Of a stretch of 64,000 nucleotides of DNA, positions 18,051 to 26,353 are shown one piece after another. Source of the DNA: Pseudomonas koreensis (GTDB lineage Bacteria > Pseudomonadota > Gammaproteobacteria > Pseudomonadales > Pseudomonadaceae); NCBI RefSeq assembly GCF_024169245.1, contig NZ_JALJWP010000001.1, positions 3,535,501 to 3,599,500 of the forward strand, in the 5' to 3' direction. A program made the position numbers and the translations under genes. The notes beneath the pieces were generated by a model. The model was not told where the DNA came from and searched no databases. It worked only from the letters and a program-made list of their open reading frames with translations. Position 1 is the first letter of the stretch. Each line of letters starts with the position of its first letter.

Positions 18051-18548
18051 TCAGGTTGCGAAGTAAAGCTCATCCAGTTGGCGCTTGCGGATTGCCAGGT
18101 ATTCCTCCCACAAGTTGGGAAAATCTTCATCTCGGGTTAGCGGAAAGGTCAGATAGATGTGTTTGCCGGCAACACTGATGTACTGGCGAACACGTTTGAA
18201 GGCGGGCTGTTCGTACAGCGCGAGGGTTTCGTCGTACGCGTCGTGATGGTGGCGAATGGTTACTCGGTGAGGGGCAATCATCCCTCGCGCAAAATCGATC
18301 ACCCAGTCGCCGTCTACGGCCGTACGCAAATAGCCGTAAACACCATCGACCGAGAGCAGGATGCAGGTGTTGGCTTGGTGGCCGTCCTCGTCGTTCGCTA
18401 GAACAATCTGGTCTGCGAAGTATTTGATCGTCTGGTTATCCGGACCCTGTAGAAGCAAGCTCCAGCCCTCGACGCCCATGCGAAACTCGCCGATGTTTTG
18501 GAAGGTTGCGGTCCATCGATTGGCAAGCGTTATCTGACGGGTATTCAT
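18051..18548 (-). CDS. Putative immunity-type protein beside rhs relic (cassette 7)
   Basis: 165 residues, soluble, mixed alpha/beta, no family recognised. It begins MNTRQITLANRWTATFQNIG and ends with a helical YLAIRKRQLDELYFAT. It lies 27 bases downstream of the open end of an rhs core relic (18576-18795), exactly where the immunity genes of the other cassettes sit. From position it is inferred to be an orphan immunity protein whose toxin has been lost. Reading frame is intact. An independent metabolic function cannot be excluded. Confidence 0.55.
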   Translation of the reverse strand: MNTRQITLANRWTATFQNIGEFRMGVEGWSLLLQGPDNQTIKYFADQIVLANDEDGHQANTCILLSVDGVYGYLRTAVDGDWVIDFARGMIAPHRVTIRHHHDAYDETLALYEQPAFKRVRQYISVAGKHIYLTFPLTRDEDFPNLWEEYLAIRKRQLDELYFAT

Positions 18549-18575
18549 TTGGGCTTCAGTCTCAAATTCCCTGGT

Positions 18576-18795
18576 TTAATTTTCTTCTGGCGATGCTACC
18601 GAGTTAGTGAGTTCGCTGAAGTGCAGCGCTGCGAGATTACCGTAGGCGGGGTACTTTGCCGACCACTTGATCTTGCCGGTGTAGTCGATCAGTTCCTGCG
18701 GCATGTGGAGGTGGTCGAGTTGGTAATAGATCGGTGCTGCTTTTAACGGGGCGTTGGCGGAGTACTCAAGGTGGTAGCGCTCGCGCGCTCTTTTC
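18576..18795 (-). pseudogene. rhs core relic (cassette 7), internally deleted
   Basis: The minus strand reads ERYHLEYSANAPLKAAPIYY and then YQLDHLHMPQELIDYTGKIK, WSAKYPAYGNLAALHFSEL, clearly the rhs core seen complete at 32367-37025, but the first part (ERGERYxLDYxxNG of the mid-core) is joined directly to the PLKAAPFYYQLDHLGTPQEL segment near the end of the core, so several hundred codons are missing. It ends in SPEEN and a TAA. There is no toxin tip. The many substitutions relative to the other copies suggest the oldest remnant in the array. Confidence 0.85.
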
Positions 18796-18880
18796 CCCTT
18801 CCCCTAGCTAATGAACCTATCACCCCTCTCTAATCTTGTACGCCTGCCTGTTATACTCAGTCAAGTGGGTAAAAGCAAGT

Positions 18881-19012
18881 TCAAGGAGGAGTGAATAGTC
18901 CTGGATTGATGTTGTTATTCTCCAAGAAAGTATTTATTTCTTCTTCTGTTTCCATTGTTTGGAGCATTATGGTTGTAGTGTCGCTAGTGTGCGTTACTTG
19001 CGATTCTTTCAT
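18881..19012 (-). CDS. Possible tiny protein in rhs array
   Basis: A 43-residue frame (starts MKESQVTHTSDTTTIM, ends INPGLFTPP), acidic and Thr/Asn rich, AT-rich codons like the neighbouring immunity-type genes. No good ribosome site is seen before the ATG, so this may be a fragment of a former toxin or immunity gene or a chance frame. Confidence 0.2.
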   Translation of the reverse strand: MKESQVTHTSDTTTIMLQTMETEEEINTFLENNNINPGLFTPP

Positions 19013-19096
19013 GATTTTTCTAGTATAAAAAATTAGTAAATTTACTCATTATGTTTCTGATGATTCTGCTTTTGCAAGTAAGCTATATATTTCTGG

Positions 19097-19479
19097 TTAG
19101 ATTTCGCTTTTTGGTGTGGTGTCTATTACCTGCTTTATATGGTAGGAATATTTTTTTTCTATCGGTATTTCGGCCCAGTCGAGCTCGTAAATAGAAATAA
19201 TTTTAACATCTTTATATTTCGATTCCGAAAGTAGAGTTTTCAAAATCTCTATGGCTTGGTCAGTACGATTTTCTCCAAGTGAAACGGCGCATCTTTGTTG
19301 CCAGAATTCCGGCATTTTGAGTATTGTTTTTTTTAGGACCTCCCAGTCCTGGTCATTGAAGTCTATGAGTACCGTTTTTGCAACTAGCTCGGTGCTGTAT
19401 TCAGTCCAGTGCGAATCTTCAGATTCACCTATCCATGAGCAGAGTTTTTTATAAAGATTTCCTCATTGCTAGTCGTCAT
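19097..19479 (-). pseudogene. Immunity-type gene with a one-base frameshift in an A-run (cassette 6)
   Basis: From ATG 19479 (GGGAGCAACTCC upstream) the frame reads MTTSNEEIFIKNSAHG and stops. Adding one A to the A6 run near 19446-19451 gives a continuous protein of about 127 residues: MTTSNEEIFIKKLCSWIGES..., DQDWEVLKKTILKMPEFWQQ, then AVSLGENRTDQAIEILKTLL, ending DTTPKSEI. The remainder from 19315 down is still open. Composition and position (overlapping by 11 bases the end of the rhs remnant upstream) point to an immunity protein of about 127 residues, helical, with a TPR-like look. The single-base loss may be a real mutation or a sequence error. Confidence 0.6.
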
Positions 19480-19905
19480 GGAGTTGCTCCCGTAGGGTAT
19501 GAAGAAGTGATGACATCGTTTTCTTTAATAACCTGCCATTGAACCCCGTCCACGGGTTGAGTTGCGAGTTGTCGTAGCGGTAGCGCAGTTGGCTGCCGTC
19601 GGGATTGATGCGGCGGCTGACGAGGTGCAGGTTGTCAGCGTATTCGTAGCGGGTGATACGGCCGAGCTCGTCGCGTTCGGCAGTGACGCGACCATACGGG
19701 TTGTAGGTAAACCCGCGTGTGGCGCCGCCGGGCAGGGTGACCTGAGTGAGGCGGTCAACGGCATTCCATTGGTATTGGGTGATCGCTCCGAATTCATCCT
19801 GGCGAGTGATTTGTCGACCGAGCGCATCGTAGCGATACTTGCGTTGACCGCCATCGGGCAGGCGCTCTTCCAACAACTGGCCGAGGTGGTTCTGACCAGA
19901 TTGTT
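19469..19905 (-). pseudogene. rhs core remnant joined to a residual toxin tail (cassette 6)
   Basis: The minus-strand frame carries core repeats (LLEERLPDGGQRKYRYDALG, ITQYQWNAVDRLTQVTLPGG, RRINPDGSQLRYRYDNSQL) and then a deletion joint: NPWTGFNGRLLKKT, where intact copies have a longer TGFDGRRTAYEYDLNGQLLKKT preceded by about 25 residues. After LLKKT the sequence leaves rhs and ends MSSLLHTLREQLHDD, overlapping the immunity-type gene start by 11 bases. That tail is probably the last residues of a lost toxin tip. The left part of the core and almost all of the toxin are gone. Confidence 0.8.
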
Positions 19906-20009
19906 AAGGGAAGGTGACCTTCAGAAACTTACACAATGAAGTTGTTCACAGGAAGATTACATCTGGAAAATAACAACGTGAAGTGTCTCCCCATTTTACG
20001 ATGTGAGCT

Positions 20010-20378
20010 CTACCATAGATCTATGCGTGCACACTCAAATTCGATTAAGTCTCCGACCATAATCCCTCCTGGTAGATAGTCCTCAATAATCATAGTGATT
20101 TTTCCAACTGTTACTACTTGTTCCGAAGGGTCTAATACTCTGGCAATGACTTTTCTGGATAGCCCTTGCTTCTGAATGTTCCAAATCCCCAGTTCAGCAA
20201 GCCCTTCGCAACGCATTGCGCTTTTCATAGAGAAAATGTACAGGGGGTCGTTTACTTCATCTCCAATATTCGCGCTGCAGGGATGGGAGAAAGCAATACA
20301 AGTAAACTCGCCGTCGGTTATTTCAACCTCCGCCTCTTCGGAAGCTCTAGATATCCACTTTATATTTTTTACAATCAT
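20010..20378 (-). CDS. Putative immunity protein for toxin tip of cassette 5
   Basis: 122 residues from the ATG at 20378, preceded by CCGGAGTGACGACT. It starts 5 bases after the stop of the adjacent toxin frame, the expected toxin-immunity spacing. Beta-rich soluble protein: MIVKNIKWISRASEEAEVEI, later ITMIIEDYLPGGIMVGDLIE. No family recognised. The layout (start IKNI, an I-x-ED turn and a GDxI near the end) resembles the immunity-type protein at 31975-32367, which may be a distant relative. Low GC compared with the rhs core. Confidence 0.65.
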   Translation of the reverse strand: MIVKNIKWISRASEEAEVEITDGEFTCIAFSHPCSANIGDEVNDPLYIFSMKSAMRCEGLAELGIWNIQKQGLSRKVIARVLDPSEQVVTVGKITMIIEDYLPGGIMVGDLIEFECARIDLW

Positions 20379-20383
20379 AGTCG

Positions 20384-22490
20384 TCACTCCGGTGTTTTTT
20401 GCCCGTATGGATGTTTCCAGCCGACATGAGGGTCTGAACCAATCGTATCTGTCTTGACAGACTTCGGTTGCGCCTTCCATCCGAGGTTCGGAGCTTTAGT
20501 TTCAAAAAATGAAACAGACTTCAAATGCATCGTTGTAATCTCCCCTGTAGCTCTATCGACTCCTACTAGTAACCCTTTTGCGCTTCCTAGGCCACCTGGA
20601 ATTGCAACGAAAGCATTCAGTTCCGGTGCAAACGTTCCATTGCGGATGACCGAGTTTGCATCGGCTACATATTGTTCGAGGGTGTAGTTGTCGTGCCCGA
20701 GCGTTTGTCCAATTTCCTCGCCGTGCTTTTCAAAGTGACGAACATCTTCTCCTAGCTTAAATTTTCTATCAGCGATAGGGGGAGGGGAACTTCTTCTTTT
20801 ACTTTTGTTGTTTCCTCAGGCCTTTTCAGTGATCTTGGATCACCATTCCCCGCCCCCGGACACTCGCTATGACCTAGTGGGTCCACCCACCCCGTAGGGT
20901 TCGTCACGTACTGGTAGCTATTCAACCCACCCGCAAGCTTGATCGGATCCGGGGTCAAAAAACGCCCAGTCCCCGGATTGTAGTAGCGGTGGCGGTTGTA
21001 ATGTAACCCTGTCTCGGCGTCGAAATACTGTCCTTGGAATCGCAGCGGGTTGTCGATTTCGCTGACGTCCAGCGCTGCAAGATTGCCGTAGGCGCGGTAT
21101 TTCGCCGACCACATGATTTCGCCGCTGTAGTCGGTGAGTTCTTGAGGGGTGCCGAGGTGGTCGAGTTGGTAGTAGAAGGGTGCCGCTCTAAGCGGGCCTT
21201 CGCCGTCGAGCATTGCCAACGGGCGGAAGCTGCCGGGTTCGTAGATATAGCTGGGGTAGCGGTTCTCGGCGCTTTCGGCGATGAGGCGTTCGCCTTGCCA
21301 GAGGAATTCAGTGGTGTGGCCGTCGACGGTTTTCTCGATGCGGCGGCCGAAGGCGTCGTATTTGTAGGATGCGGTGCTGCCGCCTGGCAGGCTGACGCCG
21401 ATCAGGCGGTGTTGGCAGTCGTAGCGGTACTCAGTGACAAGCTTCTGGCCGGTGCCGCGACTTTCGCGGATCAGATTTCCGTGGGCGTCATAGTCGTAGT
21501 GGCGGTCGCCTTGCATCAGCAGGCGATTACCTTTGACGTTGGCGAGGTTGGCTGCGGGCAGGTCATTTTGTCCGAGGAGGTTGCCTGCCGGGTCATGGGC
21601 GAAGCTCTCTGGCATGGCGCCGCGTACGCTGATCAGTCGGTCGAGCGGATCGTAGTGATAGCTGCGGTTGCCTTTGCGGCTGTCGTCGATGCCGGCGAGG
21701 TTGCCGTTGGCATCGTAGTTGTAGCGACGCTGGAACAGGTGTTTGTCCCGCTGGCTGACGCTGTGCGCTTGAAGTCGACCCTGTTCATCGTATTGGTATT
21801 GGCTGAGCAGCAAGCCTTGCTGGCGCTGTTGTTCGCGACCGGCGTTGAACTGGTGGCTGGTCAGGCGTGAGCCATTGAGGTCGATGCTGCTCAGGCGTCC
21901 ACCGGACAAATGACGGTAATCGAGCGTGCAGCCATCCGGCAGACGGCAGTGGCCGAGCTGACCGACGTTGTCGTATGCGTAACGCGTGGTGCCCCAACCT
22001 TGATGCTCGGTGATCAAGCGATCTTGCACGTCGTATTCATAAGCGAGCGGCCAATGGCCGTCGTCGACGTTGACCAAGCGACCCAGTGCGTAGTAGCTGT
22101 AGTGAATCTCTTCGCCATCGGGCAGCGTCTTGACCAGCAAACGGCCGGCGGCATCGCGCTGGTATTCGGTAACCAGTCCGCTACCGTCATCGCCGAACTC
22201 GGTTTTCTTCAGCAGTTGGCCGTTGAGGTCGTACTCGTAGGCAGTCCGACGACCATCGAAACCGGTTTCCTGCTGGATCAGGCCGTTCGAGTAATAATCA
22301 AGTTGATAGCGTTCGCCACGCTCGTTCTCGATCTCGGTGATGTTGAGTTGCGAGTTGTCGTAGCGGTAGCGCAGTTGGCTGCCGTCGGGATTGATGCGGC
22401 GGCTGACGAGGTGCAGGTTGTCGGCATATTCGTAGCGGGTGATACGGCCGAGCTCGTCGCGTTCGTCCGTGACAGGGCGACTGACGCTGT
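20384..22490 (-). pseudogene. 5'-truncated rhs cassette 5 with frameshifted C-terminal toxin tip
   Basis: Rhs core homology begins near 22475 at ERDELGRITRYEYADNLHL and runs in one frame to TGRFLTPDPIKLAGGLNSYQ and WVDPLGHSECPG (note H where other copies have DPLGL). The frame then ends early (…EEVPLPLSLIENLS). If one G is added to the G5 run at 20778-20782, the protein continues PIADRKFKLGEDVRHFEKHG, then YTLEQYVADANSVIRNGTFA and VGVDRATGEITTMHLKSVSF, ending YGQKTPE at 20384. That tail has the HFxKHGxE...Y...YVxxAN pattern and the DRATGEITTMH strand seen in BECR-fold ribonuclease toxins (inference). There is no start codon context or N-terminus, so it is a silent cassette unless recombined. 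Confidence 0.85.
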
Positions 22491-22559
22491 CTATAAATGC
22501 GGAGGGGGGCCGCCGAGTAGTAAGTTGCGGATTTACAAAATGCTAGAAAACTAAAGAGT

Positions 22560-22751
22560 TCAACTGCTTTTGTCAGCGTTCCTTTCGAGGGAGAATAGTT
22601 CCTCATACGCAGAAATGACGCTTTTCCAATTCGCGTAAAGTCTTTCTTCTGATCCTGCCCCGCCTTCCGGTAAAGGCATATATCTGACAATCGGTGAGAG
22701 CTCTTCTGGATAACCAAGATCAGCAAGGGGAAATGCTCTACCTTTATTGAT
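22560..22751 (-). pseudogene. Fragment of an unidentified protein between cassettes 4 and 5
   Basis: An open stretch of 63 codons without a plausible start, reading INKGRAFPLADLGYPEELSP, then YMPLPEGGAGSEERLYANWK and ISAYEELFSLERNADKSS before TGA. The amino-acid composition is protein-like and unlike the antisense frames, so this looks like the C-terminal end of a gene whose 5' part is lost (a TAG lies just upstream in frame). It may be the end of an immunity or accessory gene. No family recognised. Confidence 0.35.
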
Positions 22752-22780
22752 CTACGCAATAGCAGCGGTTTCAAATAGAT

Positions 22781-23419
22781 TCAAAGTTTATTAATGATTT
22801 CATAAAGCTTGGCCGATTTTATCTCTTCACTATTTAGCTTGGATAGTATTGATTTTATTCTTTCTGAGTATTTTTGGGAGGTGATAATATGAGCGGTTGA
22901 GTGGGTGTCACTTTCTAGAAAGCGAGCGATGAGTGCATCTCGATTACTCTTCAAGAACTTTGCTATAGCTGCTGCGTTCAATCTGTCGTTCTCACTTAGT
23001 TGGCTCCAGATTTTATATGCGTCTTCCTCTTCCTTTTTTAGAATGAGAATAGTGTTTCGGTATTGTGTTAGTTCGTTGGGGGTGAACATGATATCGTTCG
23101 TGTTAGTGAAGTCTACATAAGAATATATTTTGGTCTTTTCGTTTTTTTTCAAAAGTCCATTCGGGCTTAGGCTCGTGAGTATCTCTTTTTGCAGGCGGAG
23201 CTCTTGAATTTTCTGTTGTTCCAGAGAGTATCCAATGGTCCGCCACTTTATGGTTACCGGCCATTCAGGCGCGAGAAAGTTACTGACGGCTTTCCACGTG
23301 GTCCATAAGTCTTGAAGAGTGCCTGCTATCAATGCGATGCTCATGAAGTCAGGGGCGGAAAAGTGCTCGGGCGTTTCGTGGAACTTTATGCCCGGTTCGC
23401 ATGTGTAGTATATGCTCAT
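22781..23419 (-). CDS. Putative immunity protein for toxin tip of cassette 4
   Basis: 212 residues, AT-rich. The ATG lies 2 bases after the stop of the cassette 4 rhs frame, the classical immunity position. The protein is soluble and mostly helical in its second half (LILKKEEEDAYKIWSQLSEN, then KFLKSNRDALIARFLESD and IKSILSKLNSEEIKSAKLYE). I do not recognise a family. It is longer than the other immunity-type proteins in the array. Confidence 0.6.
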   Translation of the reverse strand: MSIYYTCEPGIKFHETPEHFSAPDFMSIALIAGTLQDLWTTWKAVSNFLAPEWPVTIKWRTIGYSLEQQKIQELRLQKEILTSLSPNGLLKKNEKTKIYSYVDFTNTNDIMFTPNELTQYRNTILILKKEEEDAYKIWSQLSENDRLNAAAIAKFLKSNRDALIARFLESDTHSTAHIITSQKYSERIKSILSKLNSEEIKSAKLYEIINKL

Positions 23420-23421
23420 GA

Positions 23422-25940
23422 TTAGTCTTTTTTGAAGTAAATGTGTGAGTTGTCACCTTCTTTTAAGGCTGCTTTCGTACCTGTCGTTCCCGTAACTTCA
23501 GTGTTGAAGTGTGGTCCTTCATTACCTTTTACATGTCCCAATGAATGCTCTCTGATAGTCACAATCCTGCCGTCTTTCAAATTGAATTCGTAAACCCTAC
23601 TCATCACGCGACCAGGCTGGTCGGTAAGTACCTCTTTATAGGATCTGGATGGCTGCTGTGATAGGGGCACACCTCCAACGCGTTTCGCTTGTCTGAATGC
23701 GGCTTTCCTAGTAATTGTGCTGTCATGGCCTATAGGTAGCTCTGGTTCGCCATTTTCAACCTTATTGTTACTAGTATCATCCACCTTTCTTTGAAAGCCT
23801 TTTTTCGCTTTGCCAGGGCAATTGTTGCTCAACCCCAAAGGATCCACCCACCCCGTAGGGTTAGGTACGTACTGGTAGCTATTCAACCCACCCGCAAGCT
23901 TGATCGGATCCGGTGTCAAGAACCGTCCAGTCCCCGGATTGTAGTAGCGGTGGCGGTTGTAATGTAACCCTGTCTCGGCGTCGAAATACTGTCCTTGGAA
24001 TCGCAGCGGGTTGTCGATTTCGCCGACATCCAGCGCTGCGAGATTACCGTAGGCGCGGTATCTCGCAGACCACATGATTTCGCCGCTGTAATCGGTCAGT
24101 TCCTGCGGCGTGCCGAGATGGTCGAGTTGGTAGTAGAACGGGGCCGCTTTTAGTGGGCCTTCTCCATCGAGCATGGCCAACGGCCGGAAGCTGCCCGGTT
24201 CGTAGATGTAGCTGCGATAGCGGTTCTCTGCGCTTTCAGCGATGAGGCGTTCGCCTTGCCAGAGAAATTCAGTGGTGTGGCCGTCGACGGTTTTCTCGAT
24301 GCGGCGGCCGAAGGCATCGTATTTGTAGGATGCGGTGCTGCCGCCTGGCAGGCTGACGCCGATCAGGCGGTGTTGGCAGTCGTAGCGGTACTCGGTGACG
24401 AGTTTTTGTCCGGCGCCACGGCGTTCACGAATCAGGTTGCCGTACGCGTCATAGTCGTAGTGGCGGTCGCCTTGCATCAAGAGGCGATTGCCTTTGACGT
24501 TGGCGAGGTTGGCTGCGGGCAGTTCATTTTGGCTGAGCAGGTTGCCTGCCGGGTCATGGGCGAAGCTCTCAGGCATAGCACCGCGCACGTTGATCAGGCG
24601 ATCCAGTGGATCGTAGTGATAGCTGCGGTCACCTTTGCGGCTGTCGTTAATGCCGGCGAGATTGCCGTTGGCGTCGTAGTTGTAGCGACGCTGGAACAGG
24701 TGTTTTTCCCGCTGGCTGACGCTGTGCGCTTGCAGGCGGCCCTGTTCATCGTATTGGTATTGGCTGAGCAGCAACCCTTGTTGGCGTTGTTGTTCGCGAC
24801 CAGCGCTGAATTGGTGAGAGGTCAGGCGTGAACCGTTCAGGTCGATACTGCTCAGGCGTCCACCGGACAAATGACGGTAATCGAGCGTGCAGCCATCCGG
24901 CAGACGGCAGTGGCTGAGCTGACCGACGTTGTCGTATGCGTAACGCGTGGTGCCCCAACCTTGATGCTCGGTGATCAAGCGATCTTGCACGTCGTATTCA
25001 TAAGCGAGCGGCCAATGGCCGTCGTCGACGTTAACCAATCGACCCAGCGCGTCATAGCTGTAATGAATTTCTTCCCCATCGGGCAGTGTCTTGACCAGCA
25101 AACGGCCTGCGGCGTCGCGCTGGTATTCGGTTACCAGTTCGCTACCGTCATCGCCGAACTCGGTTTTCTTCAGCAGTTGGCCGTTGAGGTCGTATTCGTA
25201 CGCGGTGCGGCGGCCGTCGAAGCCGGTTTCCTGCTGGATCAGGCCGTTCGGGTGGTAATCGAGTTGATAGCGTTCGCCGCGCTCGTTTTCGATCTCGGTG
25301 AGGTTGAGTTGCGAGTTGTCGTAGCGGTAGCGCAGTTGGCTGCCGTCGGGATTAATGCGGCGGCTGACCAGATGCAGGTTGTCGGCGTATTCGTAGCGGG
25401 TGATACGGCCGAGCTCGTCGCGTTCGGCGGTGACGCGGCCATACGGGTTGTAGGTAAACGCACGTGTGGCGCCGCCGGGCAGGGTGACTTGGATCAGACG
25501 GTCGACGGCGTCCCATTGGTATTGGGTGATCGCACCGAATTCGTCCTGGCGAGTGATTTGCCGGCCGAGGGCATCGTAGCGGTATTTTCGTTGACCGCCG
25601 TCCGGCAGGCGCTCTTCCAGCAATTGGCCGAGGCTGTTCCAACCCAGGTGATGACGACTGCCGTCGGGGTGGCGGATCTCTACCAAGCGGCCCTGGTGGT
25701 CATAGCTGTAGAAGGTCTCGTTGCCGTCAGGATCGGTTTGTTGGGTAATGTCGCCCTGGCGGTTGCGTTCGTATTTCCAGCGGGCCTTGCCGCGCTGGAC
25801 ATCAATAAGTTGACCGTTGAAGTAGTTGTAGCGCGTCGGAACACCTTCAGGAGGGATCCATCCGGATCGACCTTGGCGACGAGTCGAGCCTTGTCATCGT
25901 GGGTGTAGACTTCTTCGCTGCCGTCGGCATTGTTTACTGG
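23422..25940 (-). pseudogene. 5'-truncated rhs cassette 4 with HNH-like nuclease toxin tip
   Basis: A continuous frame from about 25860 encodes the core YD-repeats to WVDPLGLSNNCPG, then a tip of about 130 residues. The tip holds TRKAAFRQAKRVGGVPLSQQ, a strand EFNLKDGRIVTIREHSLGHV, and EGPHFNTEVTG; the ARKxAFRxAKR...QQP plus REHSxGH...GPHFN pattern is typical of HNH/EndoVII-fold polymorphic nuclease toxins (family-level inference). Upstream of 25860 there is a deletion joint: …KARLVAKVDPDG is followed out of frame by IPPEGVPTRYNYFNGQLIDV, removing about 35 core codons. Homology ends near 25940 beside a palindromic repeat. No N-terminus is present. Confidence 0.85.
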
Positions 25941-25946
25941 GACGAC

Positions 25947-25997
25947 AAATGGGGACAGACTTATTTCAGTGCTTAAAAAATAAATCTGCCTCCATTT
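25947..25997. repeat. Imperfect palindrome GGGGACAGA...TCTGCCTCC at rhs cassette boundary
   Basis: AAATGGGGACAGACTTATTT (25947-25966) faces AAATAAATCTGCCTCCATTT (25978-25997) with an 11-base loop. This AATGGGGACAGATTTATTT type of dyad is known as a dispersed palindromic repeat in proteobacterial genomes. It sits exactly where the cassette 4 core homology ends. Confidence 0.75.
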
Positions 25998-26008
25998 TTC
26001 TAAATTTT

Positions 26009-26353
26009 TTACACTTCCAACATAAAGGATTCGATTTTCTCGATAAATTCAAGTTTGCTCTTGGTTCTGAATTCTCCAAGGAAAATTTCTGAGTTTTTTA
26101 TCGGTTTCCCTTTGTGGTCATATTCAATTGTTAGAAAGTCAATTACGAAATACCCTTCGGGATCACCTTCCGGCTCCACTCTAGAATCAAAACAGTGCCC
26201 AGTGCTTCGGCGGACTCCACCAATCAAAACCGAGCTGGAGAACCATTCACTTGTATCAGGTGTAAGCTCGACTTCAAATAGGTTGTTGATTGTTATCGTC
26301 CAACCGCTTGGCACGCGTATAGGGTGAAGCTTGTGCTCTAGTTTTGGTCTCAT
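26009..26353 (-). CDS. Putative immunity protein for toxin tip of cassette 3
   Basis: 114 residues, acidic, beta-rich: HPIRVPSGWTITINNLFEVE near the start, then RSTGHCFDSRVEPEGDPEGY and a C-terminal helix KSKLEFIEKIESFMLEV. Its ATG overlaps the stop of the cassette 3 toxin frame (ATGA), so it was translated together with that toxin in the ancestral gene. No family recognised with confidence. Frame intact although the rhs frame upstream is broken, which is consistent with continued selection for protection. Confidence 0.65.
   Translation of the reverse strand: MRPKLEHKLHPIRVPSGWTITINNLFEVELTPDTSEWFSSSVLIGGVRRSTGHCFDSRVEPEGDPEGYFVIDFLTIEYDHKGKPIKNSEIFLGEFRTKSKLEFIEKIESFMLEV

Noticed and set aside
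24871..25908. 345-codon plus-strand frame within the rhs core
   Set aside because: Antisense of YD repeats; the recurring VVVAVAQLAAVG-type sequence is a by-product of the repeats. Similar frames recur at 21034-21870, 27522-28052 and 33813-34439.
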